Notes: generated from the letters alone by a model not told the origin. DNA of 51,863 nucleotides from Candidatus Sumerlaeia bacterium (GCA_028284075.1 JANQSL010000007.1:1-51863), one strand, 5' to 3'. Numbered from the stretch's first letter, positions 32,516-41,808 are shown. Numbers and translations are program-made.

Positions 32516-33592
32516 ATGCTTATGAGACCCGTGACTGCCAACATCAGCGATGAAATTGGCGAATATGCCAGCCAAAAACAGACACCTCTGACCATCCGCC
32601 AGCTCTATGAGTTCGGCTGTGCCAAAACGCCGGAAACACGGTTGCAGGCGGCACGATTTCTCCACCGCGAGCTACCGGTCAGGCTGGCCCGCATGGCACG
32701 GGAGATCGAATCGCTGCCCTTCGGTCTCACTGGAACAAGCGCCTGCCGGGACATTCACGCACTCTATATCCAGAGTTTTCTGGAAATCCTCCATTCGCCA
32801 AATCCGGAATGTGACTCTGAAGAGGAAGCCTTCACGGAGCTGCTGGAATCCGTCAAAAACCGTCACAGCCATGTCGTCCAGTCCATGGCGCTGGGCGTAC
32901 TGGAACTGAAGGCTCGCAGCGGTGCTGACCGAATCGGTCCGGAGATCAGCGAGTTTCTTGACCGCTTCTACATGTCCCGGATTGGCATCCGCATGCTCAT
33001 CGGACAGCATATTGCATTGAGAAACCCCAATCCCGGATGGGTCGGCATCATTAACAGCAAAACGTCTCCGGTCGACGTCATCCGGCGCGCGGCAGCGGAC
33101 GCGGAAGCACTGTGCCGGATGAACTACGGAGAGGCGCCCCGCGTGGAAATCCGAGGCCGAACGGATCTCGCGTTCACATACATTCCTTCCCACATGCATC
33201 ATATGCTGTTCGAACTCATCAAGAACTCCTTCCGCGCGACCGTGGAAACCCATGAACACACGCGCGATCTGCCTCCGCTGCGTATCATTATCGCTGATGG
33301 TCAAGAGGACATTGCCATCAAAGTTGAGGACGAAGGTGGCGGCATTCCCCGCTCGGGCATGGAACGAGTCTGGACATATCTTTATACCACGGCTCCTCCA
33401 CCGGAGGAACGCAGTTCCTACAGCGGCCTGGACATCGATCCCATGGCGGGGCACGGTTACGGCCTGCCTATCACGCGGTTATACGCGCGTTACTTTGGCG
33501 GGGACCTGCAGCTCATCTCCATGGAAGGCTACGGCACAGATGCATACCTGCATCTCAATCGCCTCGGCAACCACGCGGAAGTGTTGCCCTAG
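32516..33592 (+). CDS. Mitochondrial-type pyruvate/branched-chain 2-oxoacid dehydrogenase kinase homologue
   Basis: 358 residues that match, along the whole length, the eukaryotic PDK/BCKDK family, GHKL-fold serine kinases that switch off 2-oxoacid dehydrogenase complexes. N-terminal domain: FLHRELPVRLARMAREIESL (48-67), RHSHVV (116-121), FLDRFYMSRIGIRMLIGQH (147-165), NYGEAPRVEI (203-212). ATP domain: YIPSHMHHMLFELIKNSFRAT (222-242, with the base E233 and Mg-binding N237), VEDEGGGIP (270-278, D272), YTTAPPP (290-296), GHGYGLPITRLYARYFGGDL (312-331) and GYGTDAYLHL (338-347). All key residues are present. No sensor domain, transmembrane part or phosphoacceptor H-box is visible. Start ATG 32516 (or 32522). 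No dehydrogenase gene is adjacent. Confidence 0.93.
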   Translation: MLMRPVTANISDEIGEYASQKQTPLTIRQLYEFGCAKTPETRLQAARFLHRELPVRLARMAREIESLPFGLTGTSACRDIHALYIQSFLEILHSPNPECDSEEEAFTELLESVKNRHSHVVQSMALGVLELKARSGADRIGPEISEFLDRFYMSRIGIRMLIGQHIALRNPNPGWVGIINSKTSPVDVIRRAAADAEALCRMNYGEAPRVEIRGRTDLAFTYIPSHMHHMLFELIKNSFRATVETHEHTRDLPPLRIIIADGQEDIAIKVEDEGGGIPRSGMERVWTYLYTTAPPPEERSSYSGLDIDPMAGHGYGLPITRLYARYFGGDLQLISMEGYGTDAYLHLNRLGNHAEVLP

Positions 33593-33633
33593 GCTGCCGG
33601 CACGGAAGCACCGCGACTCAAAAGACCATCGGA

Positions 33634-33651
33634 TCGGCAACCCGTTGCCGA
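33634..33651 (+). terminator. Inverted repeat after the kinase gene
   Basis: TCGGCAAC (33634-33641), CC, GTTGCCGA (33644-33651): an 8-base perfect repeat, 40 bases after the kinase stop, followed by CTTTGACTTTG. It may be a weak terminator or an operator between the kinase gene and the SGNH pair. Confidence 0.4.
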
Positions 33652-33739
33652 CTTTGACTTTGCGTCTTCACGCCCTCGCACAACACACAACGAGGCGGCT
33701 TTGTGATTCTGTGTGAACAAAAAAGACTGCGAGAGTTTT

Positions 33740-34861
33740 ATGGAAAGCAAGCGTCGAGGGGTTATTCTGCGCGGAGGAGCTGTTTGCCTCGGTTTGATGC
33801 TCGGTCTTGCCGCGGCTGAGTTCGGACTCAGGGTTTACCTGAAAACTCCATCATCGCCAGTCCCGATAAATGCCATCCGGAGTGACCCGGTCGCTCATAT
33901 GTCATGGGTGGCAAACTATGATGGCTGGCATCGAGTCGGACCGCTTCTGACCCGGTTCCGCACCAACAGCTTCGGTCTGAGGGATGATGAAACCACGCTC
34001 AAGAAACCAGACGGTGTTTATCGCATCCTCGTTGTCGGCGATTCGTACACGCAGGGCCAGGGTGTCGAGCAACATGAGATCTTCAGCCATGTGGTTGAAG
34101 AGGAAATGGTTTCGCCGGAAGGCTTCAAACGAACCGAGATCATTCAATGCGGCGTGAGCGCATGGGGTCCGGATGAGGAAATCGCCTGGATCGAAGATCG
34201 CGGGCTGGCTTTTGAACCGGACCTCGTTATACTCGCCTTTTACACGGGGAACGACTACCTTGATGCGAGTATGCCGAATCCCTACTGGATTCATCGCGGT
34301 ATGCGATTGATGGTGTGGGATGAGGCTCGTATGAATCCGCTGTGGGAAATTCGCATCTGGCTTCGAAAGAATGTCTTTCTGTGGGGGTTTACTCTCGATG
34401 CAATTCGGAGCTTCCGAAAAGCGGGCCCATACCGCGGAGCGGAGGACGTGGGAATGTTGGGACAGGCCATTCGCAGGGAACCGGAAAGCGCCATGGAGAA
34501 TATTGAACCTCTGTTTGAGCGTCTTGCGGAACTTGCATCAGAATCCGGGACGGATGCAGCCATTCTGGTTTTACCCTGGTATCTTGAAGTTGATGATGAG
34601 TACGCGGAATACGTTGGTCGAATCCAGGAAATCGAAGTGTCTACTGTGGATCTGGACATATTCGGGCGAGTCGCAATCGAAGCGGCTGAGAAGGCAGGCC
34701 TTGAGGTGTTCGATGCGCGGCCCGCTCTGCGTGCAGCCTGTGAAGAAGGTCAAAGGATTCATATCGGCGTCGACCCCCACTACAACGCAACAGGACATCG
34801 TGTTGTGGGAGAATGGCTGGCGAAAGAACTTCAACAAAGGCATCAGAAAGTGGAGCCGTAG
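33740..34861 (+). CDS. SGNH/GDSL-type hydrolase with N-terminal membrane anchor, copy 1
   Basis: 373 residues. A positive start and hydrophobic segment (about 10-28) anchor it in the membrane, with the rest outside. The SGNH blocks are GDSYTQGQGV (nucleophile serine near 101), CGVSAWGPDEE, YTGND (near 169) and DPHYNATGH (Asp-His near 348-351). Such enzymes remove or add acyl groups on polysaccharides, or are esterases. ATG 33740 has GAGAG upstream; a GTG at 33713 would add nine residues. It is closely related to the next gene throughout, so the pair arose by duplication. Confidence 0.88.
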   Translation: MESKRRGVILRGGAVCLGLMLGLAAAEFGLRVYLKTPSSPVPINAIRSDPVAHMSWVANYDGWHRVGPLLTRFRTNSFGLRDDETTLKKPDGVYRILVVGDSYTQGQGVEQHEIFSHVVEEEMVSPEGFKRTEIIQCGVSAWGPDEEIAWIEDRGLAFEPDLVILAFYTGNDYLDASMPNPYWIHRGMRLMVWDEARMNPLWEIRIWLRKNVFLWGFTLDAIRSFRKAGPYRGAEDVGMLGQAIRREPESAMENIEPLFERLAELASESGTDAAILVLPWYLEVDDEYAEYVGRIQEIEVSTVDLDIFGRVAIEAAEKAGLEVFDARPALRAACEEGQRIHIGVDPHYNATGHRVVGEWLAKELQQRHQKVEP

Positions 34862-34916
34862 AAAGCTCACCGGATAGTTACGGTCCACCTCGATTGTTCG
34901 GGAGGAGGAAACGAAA

Positions 34917-36101
34917 GTGAAGGGACTGAGAAAACGACTCATCCGGATGAGCGCCGTCGCGACGGGGCTCCTGCTGGGACTTCTAACGGCTGAAGTCCTT
35001 CTCAGACTCTATTGGAAAGCGCCATCCTCGCCCGTACCGATCAATGCGATTCAGAGCGATCCGTTGGTTCATATGTCCTGGGTGCCCAACTATGACGGAT
35101 GGCACCGCTTTGGACCCATTCTGATGCGGTTTCAAACGAACAGCTTTGGACTGAGAGACGATGAAACAACTCTCGAAAAGCCTGAAGGCGTATATCGCAT
35201 CCTCGTCGTTGGAGACTCGTTTGTCCAGGGCCACGGTGTTGAAGCACATGAAGTCTTCAGTCATGTACTGGAGGAGACTCTGCAGCCTCCCGCCGGATTT
35301 GATCGTGTCGAGGTCATTCAAAGCGGTGTCAGCGGATGGGGCCCACCGGAGGAAATGGCATGGATCGAGCACCGGGGGCTGGCGTTCCAACCGGACATGA
35401 TTCTGTTGGCATTCTACACAGGTAACGATTTCATAGATGCAACGCTGCACAATCAACACTGGATTCATCGTGGAATGCGGCTCATGGAGTGGGATGAAGC
35501 GCGCATGAGCCCTTTGTGGGAAGCCCGCATCTGGATGAGGAAGAATGTCTTCTTGTGGAGCATGACTCTCGATACACTCCGAAGTCTCGGCAAGAAGAGG
35601 AAGCTTGATCTGTCCGTTGACGACGAACGACTTGTCCGCACTGCTCTGGGAGATGAAGTTGATTCATGGGAAAATCACATCAAACCGTTCTTCGACCGCC
35701 TGAGGGAACTGGGTGAAACATGCACGGCAGAAACCGGAGTCATCATACTGCCGACATGGATCGAGGCGGATACCGCACATCAGGCTTATGTTCTGGACCT
35801 CTACGGCATTCGCCAAAGTGAGGTTGACCTTTCGATCTATGCACAGGTCGTGCAGAGCGCCGCGGAAAAGGCTGGAATTTCATACCACGATGCCACTCCT
35901 CCACTCCGAAAGATGGGCGGAGAGGGAAAAACGATTATTCTCCCGACGGACGCTCACTACAATGCAGAGGCTCACCATGCCGTTGGCGAGTGGCTGGCGA
36001 AGGACCTGAGACACAGGTCGAACACCTTGACGGCTACGCAGGGAGATGCCTCGCCCTCAAATGCATCAACAGAGCATCTGCTGCAGGCTCACGACCGATG
36101 A
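34917..36101 (+). CDS. SGNH/GDSL-type hydrolase with N-terminal membrane anchor, copy 2
   Basis: 394 residues, GTG start with a very strong GGAGGAGG upstream. It shares with copy 1 the anchor followed by APSSPVPINAI, the stretch MSWV(P/A)NYDGWHR, TNSFGLRDDETTL and the SGNH blocks GDSFVQGHGV, SGVSGWGPPEE, YTGND and DAHYNAEAHH. The final glycine-rich D-x-H block reads DAHYN. It has a longer C-terminal tail (about 25 residues) that overlaps the oppositely oriented M32 gene by 68 bases. The substrate is unknown. Confidence 0.88.
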   Translation: MKGLRKRLIRMSAVATGLLLGLLTAEVLLRLYWKAPSSPVPINAIQSDPLVHMSWVPNYDGWHRFGPILMRFQTNSFGLRDDETTLEKPEGVYRILVVGDSFVQGHGVEAHEVFSHVLEETLQPPAGFDRVEVIQSGVSGWGPPEEMAWIEHRGLAFQPDMILLAFYTGNDFIDATLHNQHWIHRGMRLMEWDEARMSPLWEARIWMRKNVFLWSMTLDTLRSLGKKRKLDLSVDDERLVRTALGDEVDSWENHIKPFFDRLRELGETCTAETGVIILPTWIEADTAHQAYVLDLYGIRQSEVDLSIYAQVVQSAAEKAGISYHDATPPLRKMGGEGKTIILPTDAHYNAEAHHAVGEWLAKDLRHRSNTLTATQGDASPSNASTEHLLQAHDR

Positions 36102-37512
36102 TATTCTGAACAATTTCGGCGGCCTGTTTGCGGCGCCCGACTCGATGAATCCGTGGCCTCAGCCATTCCAGCAGAGTTGTCAGGCGCCCGTGTCGCAAAT
36201 CATCATCCCAACCGGGTGTCTCGTCGCGAAACTTCGCATACACTTCCGCGGCGTAGATGTTTCCGAGCGTGTACGTCGGAAAGTATCCAAGAAGCCCCGA
36301 AGCCCAGTGAACGTCCTGCATGCAGCCATCGCGATCATCCGGCACGTCAATACCAAGGTACTCCCTGTACTTCGTCTTCCATGCGTCCGGTAGATCGGAG
36401 ACTGAAAGCGTTCCTTCGATCATCGCCAGTTCCAGCTCGAAACGAATGACGACATGCAGATTGTAGGTGCATTCATCCGCGTCGACTCGGATGAGTGATG
36501 GCTGGACGCGATTGACGAGGCGAAAAACATCGTCGACGGAAAAGTGGTCGAGCCGTCTCGGGAAGGTTTCCTGAAGCACGGGAAGATAGTGATGCCAAAA
36601 CGCACGGCTTCGTCCGACAAGATTCTCCCACATCCGCGAGTTGCATTCGTGAATACCAAGCGATGGGGCAGTCGCGAGAGGGGTTCGAGCCTGGGCGGAA
36701 TCGAAACCGGCGTCGTAGAGAGCGTGACCCGACTCGTGCATGACTGTATATAGTGAAGACAACGGCGCACTTTCATCGTAGCGCGTTGTAATGCGAACAT
36801 CCTGCAGGTCAAACATTGTACAGAAAGGATGTGGTGCAATATCGACCCGCCCGGCTTCAAAGTCGTAGCCCATGTCCTGCATCACCCGGCGTTCGAAAAC
36901 CTGCTGAGACTCCACAGGCCAGTGGCCGTCGGGAAACTCCGGGGTCTCCGTCCCCTCAACCTGCACAACGAGCTCCTTGAGGGACTCGGCGAGAGGGCCA
37001 AACATTGTGCGCAAACGGCCTGCGGTCATGCCACGTTCAAAGTTCTCAAGGAGCGCATCATAGGGTGATTCATCGTAGCCGTAGTATTCCGCCGCCCGTC
37101 TCGCAAGTTCAACGTTCTTCTCAAGGCACGGGCGAAATGCAGCGAAGTCATTGCGGTCGCGAGCGTCACGCCACACATTGAATCCATGCGTGTGGGCTTC
37201 GGTTTGTTCGATAACAAAGTCTTCGGGCAAACACGCGGCGCGCCTGCAGTCATACTGTGCTTCTCGAACAATCAGTGCATCGTCGCCAAAAAGGGAGCCG
37301 TCGTCTGCAAGACGCTGCAGTGCTTCCTCGTACCGCGGTTCGGTCTGAAGGCGATGATGAAGAGCGGATACGGTCGAAATGCACCTTCCACGCCCTGCCG
37401 CCCCCTTTGATGGCATCAGAACCTCCATATCCCATTCGAGGAGGTTGAGAGTGTAGCAAAGATCCTGTAGTTCGCCAAGGCGCTGGCGAACAAATCCCAT
37501 GTCATGATTCAT
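36034..37512 (-). CDS. Thermostable carboxypeptidase 1 (M32 family)
   Basis: 492-residue zinc carboxypeptidase. The metal motif is VMHESGHALYDAG (HExxH near 258-262), the downstream glutamate lies in LGIHECNSRMWENLVGRS, and the family pattern YNLHVVIRFELELAMIEG is present. It removes most C-terminal amino acids from peptides in the cytoplasm (no signal peptide). ATG 37512 is chosen over a GTG two codons earlier. Its 3' end overlaps the second SGNH gene. Confidence 0.95.
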   Translation of the reverse strand: MNHDMGFVRQRLGELQDLCYTLNLLEWDMEVLMPSKGAAGRGRCISTVSALHHRLQTEPRYEEALQRLADDGSLFGDDALIVREAQYDCRRAACLPEDFVIEQTEAHTHGFNVWRDARDRNDFAAFRPCLEKNVELARRAAEYYGYDESPYDALLENFERGMTAGRLRTMFGPLAESLKELVVQVEGTETPEFPDGHWPVESQQVFERRVMQDMGYDFEAGRVDIAPHPFCTMFDLQDVRITTRYDESAPLSSLYTVMHESGHALYDAGFDSAQARTPLATAPSLGIHECNSRMWENLVGRSRAFWHHYLPVLQETFPRRLDHFSVDDVFRLVNRVQPSLIRVDADECTYNLHVVIRFELELAMIEGTLSVSDLPDAWKTKYREYLGIDVPDDRDGCMQDVHWASGLLGYFPTYTLGNIYAAEVYAKFRDETPGWDDDLRHGRLTTLLEWLRPRIHRVGRRKQAAEIVQNIIGREPAADALLMHLRARHLPA

Positions 37513-37535
37513 TTTCACTGCTTTCCGTTGTGCAG

Positions 37536-37952
37536 CTAATGGTCACTGTGCGCCATGTTCTGCTCTTCGAAGAACACGCCGGCACCAACCTCACCTTTTT
37601 GATAACGTTCCAGGTAGCGAACACCAAGGCGACGGGCTTCTTCAAGCGTTTCGGTCCGGGGCCAGGGCTCTGTGGGCCACTCCATGGCCTCCCAGTTCTT
37701 GCGATCCCGCTTGCCATAGTCGGCCCAAATCAGGTGCCAATCGCCGCGTTCGTTCTGAATCGCGCCAACGGTGTGCCAGCGAACAAAGCCCGCGGGGTCT
37801 TTGTACTGAATCACGTCGAAAATCTCAACTGCCTTCGCCTTGTAAAGGCGCGACGCATGATCATGGAAGGATTCGCGGATTGTGGCATTGGATGAACAGG
37901 ACATGAGGAGAAGCAGGATCGCAAAAAGGAGCGGAAAGCTCGAAAATCGCAT
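37536..37952 (-). CDS. Small lipoprotein of unknown function
   Basis: 138 residues with signal MRFSSFPLLFAILLLLMSCSS and lipobox LMSC (cysteine near 19). The mature part contains YKDPAGFVRWHTVGAIQNERGDWHLIWADYGKRDRKNW and is acidic and aromatic-rich; I recognise no family. An ATG at 37952 gives a clean signal; in-frame codons upstream do not. It is 23 bases before the M32 gene, so cotranscribed. Confidence 0.82.
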   Translation of the reverse strand: MRFSSFPLLFAILLLLMSCSSNATIRESFHDHASRLYKAKAVEIFDVIQYKDPAGFVRWHTVGAIQNERGDWHLIWADYGKRDRKNWEAMEWPTEPWPRTETLEEARRLGVRYLERYQKGEVGAGVFFEEQNMAHSDH

Positions 37953-38144
37953 ATCTATTCCGCTTTGCAAACCGGTCCGTCAAAATACCGGCAGTTTGTC
38001 GTGAGTGAGTTGAAAACATCCCTTACATCGTGATGGCAACCAGCAATTCCTGTCTCATCCTGATGACGGCAGGGTGCCCAAGCAAGTTACCGTGGAACGA
38101 TCTGGATTGTGCTCACGATACGGGAATGAGCACATCCACGGGTC

Positions 38145-38960
38145 ATGGATCTTTACAGCATACTGGCTCAGGCCCTTTTTCTGACATGCGCCACCCTGGC
38201 TTCCCTTGGAGCGGTTGCCGTTGCCGCCCGGAATTTTGGCCGACTTCGCGGCCTTTTCACACGACCGGTCTTAAGTCTCCTGGCAGCAGTGGCGGGGCTT
38301 CAGATTATTACAAGTTCAATCGCCGTTGCGGCTTTCCTGCTGGGACGAATCGAGCCAGAGACTTTGGGGATTTTTCTGGGCAACTGGCTGCTGGTGGGGA
38401 TCGCGGCCGCTACTCTTCCCGGGGCACTTGTTGTGAACGCGGACCTGAGCACCGGCAAAACGGGAAATCGCGAACTTGTGGCCGGAGTTGTCTTCATTCT
38501 GGCCATCGCGGGAGGTGTTATCGTCTTTGACCATCTTGCCGGTGGCATCCTGGAAGAAGGACCAATGGTGAGTGATTTCCTGCACAACCCGGTCGCTCTG
38601 GGGCTGTTCCTGCCTTTTGCTCTTGTTGCAGCTGTTGTGGAGGAGGTCATTTTCCGTGGAGGATTGCAGGGACTGCTCGAACGATATCTCCCCATCGTTC
38701 GTGTCCCTGATCCGGTGTCTCGCCGAATCGCGATTCTTGCCACGAGTGCTGTCTGGGCTTTCGGCCATGCCGGGATGGTTGTTCCCCATGGAGTGAAAGA
38801 GGCTCAGATCTTTGCAACGGGACTTGTTCTGGGGTGGCTGCGTGTTCAGGGAGGACTCCGGGCTTGTGTGCTGGCTCACCTTGCGCTTAACGGAACCGTT
38901 GTGGCTGTGCAGCTTGCAGGCTGGCTGGTGACCGGTAACCCGGCGTGGAACGAAGTTTGA
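38145..38960 (+). CDS. CPBP-family intramembrane metalloprotease (CAAX-type)
   Basis: 271 residues, about seven hydrophobic helices. The family's active-site motifs are EEVIFRGGLQG (EExxxR, about 166-176), FGHAGM (histidine near 207) and HLALNGTVV near the end. Substrate unknown; members process small peptides or act in immunity and secretion. Not transcribed with the next gene necessarily; 49 bases separate it from dsbD. The 192-base divergent region upstream holds no clear promoter. Confidence 0.88.
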   Translation: MDLYSILAQALFLTCATLASLGAVAVAARNFGRLRGLFTRPVLSLLAAVAGLQIITSSIAVAAFLLGRIEPETLGIFLGNWLLVGIAAATLPGALVVNADLSTGKTGNRELVAGVVFILAIAGGVIVFDHLAGGILEEGPMVSDFLHNPVALGLFLPFALVAAVVEEVIFRGGLQGLLERYLPIVRVPDPVSRRIAILATSAVWAFGHAGMVVPHGVKEAQIFATGLVLGWLRVQGGLRACVLAHLALNGTVVAVQLAGWLVTGNPAWNEV

Positions 38961-39009
38961 TCTTATGCCCGGACGCGAGGCCTGAAGCCACCCCCGGAAG
39001 GAACCAGGA

Positions 39010-41106
39010 ATGATACGTTTTCTAGGACTGCGCGCCACTGTTTGCCTGTTCGTACTGGCGATTCTTGCCATAGGGCGTAACGGTTCGGCTCAGTTTGGCA
39101 CAGCTGCCGGGGCGCGAAACTTTGTCTACCCCGCGGATGTTTCAGCCGCGTTCGAACCCCCAGTCGGCTTCACCGGCGAGACGGTGAGACTTGATGTCAC
39201 TGTGGACGTTCATGAAGGGCACTACCTCTATGGTATGGACCCAACGGTCGATCCGGAGGCATTTGGCCCTTTTGGAACGCGGGTTGAGTTTGAGGTGCCC
39301 GAGTTCCTTGAATCGATTGAGAGTGAGGAGTGGACCGAGCCTCAGCCAAAAATCAAGTACGACTCAGGCTTTGAAACAGATGTTCGTTTGCATACCGGCA
39401 AGGTGGTGTTCTCGCGTGTGTTCCGCGTTGCCGCGGGCATTGAAGCCGGAGAACATGAAACAAGTGGCCAGATTCGCAAACAAATCTGCGATGACACGTC
39501 CTGTCTTCCGCCAAAGGGTTCACCGTTCACAGCAAAGCTTCTGGTTCGAACACGGGGTATCTCACCAGCCACACCAGCGATTACGGGACCAACAGCCACG
39601 CCCACACCGGAGCCGACTCCGAAGAATGAACCCTCTGATTCGGATGAAAGCATTGCCGACGCCACAACGGACCCTCTGATTGAAAAAACCGACCGGCCGG
39701 TTTATAGTAATGAGAGTGAGACAGACAAACTCGCGGAACAAAGCCTCGGGAAGCTTGCATGGATCGGTTTTCTGGCAGGACTTCTGTCGCTTCTGACTCC
39801 CTGTGTCTTCCCGATGATTCCAATTACCATCTCGTTTTTCACGAAGCGGGCGGCGAAAACCGCTCCGGAAAGAGTGGGGCTCTGTTCCGTCTACGCGGGT
39901 TCGATCATTCTGGGATTCGCGCTCGTCGGATTCGGGCTGGCCATTGTCATGAAAGTCTTCGGTGTCGGAGCGGAGGGGGCGGGAGCCATCAATCAATTCG
40001 CCGCGAATCCGTGGCTGAACCTCGCCATCACCGCGGTATTCGTGGCATTTGCCCTCAGCCTTTTCGGAGCCTTCGAAATCGGGCTCCCGGCAAGCTGGGC
40101 AAACAAGCTGCAGCAAAAACAGGGCGGCCGTACAGATGTGGTTGGCGCATTCTTCATGGCAATTATCTTTGTGATCGTCTCGTTTACATGCACGGCACCG
40201 ATTGTCGGCCCACTGATCGTCCTCACGTTTCAGGGAAGCTGGATCACGCCGCTCGTCGGCCTCACCAGTTATGCACTGGGCTTTGCACTGCCGTTCTTCT
40301 TCCTCGGTCTTGTTCCGGGGGCAATCGCGGGTCTGCCAAAGTCCGGTTCCTGGCTGAATGCGACAAAGGTCACGATGGGGCTGATCGAGATGGCGGCGGC
40401 GTTCAAGTTTCTTTCCAACGCCGATCTTGTCTGGCAGTGGAACATCTTCACGCGTGAAGTTGTGCTGGCGGCGTGGGCTGCCATCGCACTGATTATTTGC
40501 CTGTATCTTCTCGGTGTTGTGAAGATGGAAAAAGACGGTGGAAGCGGAACATCGGCTATCGGCTCAGTGCGAATGGTATTCGGTATGGTCTTTGGAACCC
40601 TGACTCTCTATCTGGCATTCGGCCTGTTTGCCGGACGCCTGCATGCAGGCGTTGAATCGTTCCTGCCCCCCACGACCATGAGTCCGGCTTCGATTGTCGC
40701 GACACCCGGGGGCGGAAATGCGCATGAGGCTTACATCAAGAACGATCTGGAACTGGCAAAAGCGAAATCACGGGAAACAGGCAAGCCGCTCTTCATTGAC
40801 TTCACGGGTTGGACCTGTACGAATTGTCGCTTGAATGAAATCAAGGTATTCCCACAGCCGGGTGTGAAAGAGCTGATGGATGAATACGTCGTCGTGCAAC
40901 TCTACACCGATGATTTGAACAGAGACAGTAACGGAAACCTGATCGGTGAGAAGTACCAGCGTTATCAAAGTGAGGAGTTCGGAACGTTTTCTCTGCCATT
41001 CTATGCAACGATGACTCCGGAGGGCGAGAAGGTGGCCACGTATGGCGGCCTGATTCGTGATACGGAAGAATTCAGGAAGTTCCTTCGACAGGCTCTGGAC
41101 GTGTAG
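39010..41106 (+). CDS. dsbD: Thiol:disulfide interchange protein DsbD
   Basis: 698 residues in the classic three parts: a signal and N-terminal alpha domain (about 25-185, cysteine pair in ICDDTSCLPP), eight hydrophobic helices with cysteines in LLTPCVFPMIP and SFTCTAPIVGP (about 245-545), and a C-terminal thioredoxin domain with CTNC near 602. It passes electrons from cytoplasmic thioredoxin to periplasmic proteins. A proline-rich linker lies between the first two parts. GGAAGGAACCAGG precedes the ATG. The response regulator gene starts 2 bases after its stop. Confidence 0.95.
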   Translation: MIRFLGLRATVCLFVLAILAIGRNGSAQFGTAAGARNFVYPADVSAAFEPPVGFTGETVRLDVTVDVHEGHYLYGMDPTVDPEAFGPFGTRVEFEVPEFLESIESEEWTEPQPKIKYDSGFETDVRLHTGKVVFSRVFRVAAGIEAGEHETSGQIRKQICDDTSCLPPKGSPFTAKLLVRTRGISPATPAITGPTATPTPEPTPKNEPSDSDESIADATTDPLIEKTDRPVYSNESETDKLAEQSLGKLAWIGFLAGLLSLLTPCVFPMIPITISFFTKRAAKTAPERVGLCSVYAGSIILGFALVGFGLAIVMKVFGVGAEGAGAINQFAANPWLNLAITAVFVAFALSLFGAFEIGLPASWANKLQQKQGGRTDVVGAFFMAIIFVIVSFTCTAPIVGPLIVLTFQGSWITPLVGLTSYALGFALPFFFLGLVPGAIAGLPKSGSWLNATKVTMGLIEMAAAFKFLSNADLVWQWNIFTREVVLAAWAAIALIICLYLLGVVKMEKDGGSGTSAIGSVRMVFGMVFGTLTLYLAFGLFAGRLHAGVESFLPPTTMSPASIVATPGGGNAHEAYIKNDLELAKAKSRETGKPLFIDFTGWTCTNCRLNEIKVFPQPGVKELMDEYVVVQLYTDDLNRDSNGNLIGEKYQRYQSEEFGTFSLPFYATMTPEGEKVATYGGLIRDTEEFRKFLRQALDV

Positions 41107-41108
41107 CC

Positions 41109-41789
41109 GTGCAGATACTTCTTGTGGAAGACGACGATGTGATCGCGCAGGGAGTTACAGACGCTCTTCGGAAGGAAGGTTATGCCATTGAGAGGGCAAC
41201 GGATGGAGAAGCGGCGATTGAATGCATTCGCGTTCACGACTACGATCTTATCCTCCTGGACCTGAATCTTCCGGGAGTTTCAGGCTTTGAAGTGCTTCAT
41301 GCCGTTCGCACGATGCATCTGCCCACGCCGGTGTTGATCATCACGGCGAGAGATCATGTGGAGGACCGTGTCCAGGGCCTCGACCTGGGAGCGGACGATT
41401 ATCTGTCGAAGCCGTTCGCCATGGCTGAGTTGCTGGCTCGCATCAGAGCCCTGTTTCGCCGAACGGGCGATGATGCCGCATATCATTTCGAATATGGCGG
41501 AATCGAACTGGATGTGCTGCAGCGGCGTGCAACGCGCAATGGTCACGAACTGGATCTCACAACAAAGGAGTTCGAGGTCCTGGAGCTTCTCGTCCGGAAT
41601 GCAACAAAACCTGTCTCCCGCAGCATGCTGGCGAAGGTTGTATGGCGCGACATCCCACGCGCGACGTCGCTCGACAACGTGATCGACGTTCATCTCGGCC
41701 GCCTTCGAAAGAAAGTGAACGACCCTTTCAACAAAAAGATCATCCGTACCATTCGAGGCGTTGGATACGTTTTGCAAGTCGGGGATTAG
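41109..41789 (+). CDS. OmpR/PhoB-type response regulator
   Basis: 226 residues: receiver domain (acidic pocket EDDD at 7-10, phosphoacceptor D51 in LILLDLNLPG, K101 in LSKPF) and a C-terminal winged-helix DNA-binding domain (LTTKEFEVLELLVRNATKPVSR ... RTIRGVGYVL). GTG start two bases after dsbD, so it is translated with it. No histidine kinase gene is adjacent; the next gene is on the other strand. Targets unknown. Confidence 0.94.
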   Translation: MQILLVEDDDVIAQGVTDALRKEGYAIERATDGEAAIECIRVHDYDLILLDLNLPGVSGFEVLHAVRTMHLPTPVLIITARDHVEDRVQGLDLGADDYLSKPFAMAELLARIRALFRRTGDDAAYHFEYGGIELDVLQRRATRNGHELDLTTKEFEVLELLVRNATKPVSRSMLAKVVWRDIPRATSLDNVIDVHLGRLRKKVNDPFNKKIIRTIRGVGYVLQVGD

Positions 41790-41808
41790 AGTCTGTTTTG
41801 AAGCACGC

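Noticed and set aside
38030-38530. 166-residue plus-strand frame before the CPBP gene
   Set aside because: Overlaps the CPBP protease in another frame, no protein-like pattern; the CPBP frame carries the catalytic motifs.
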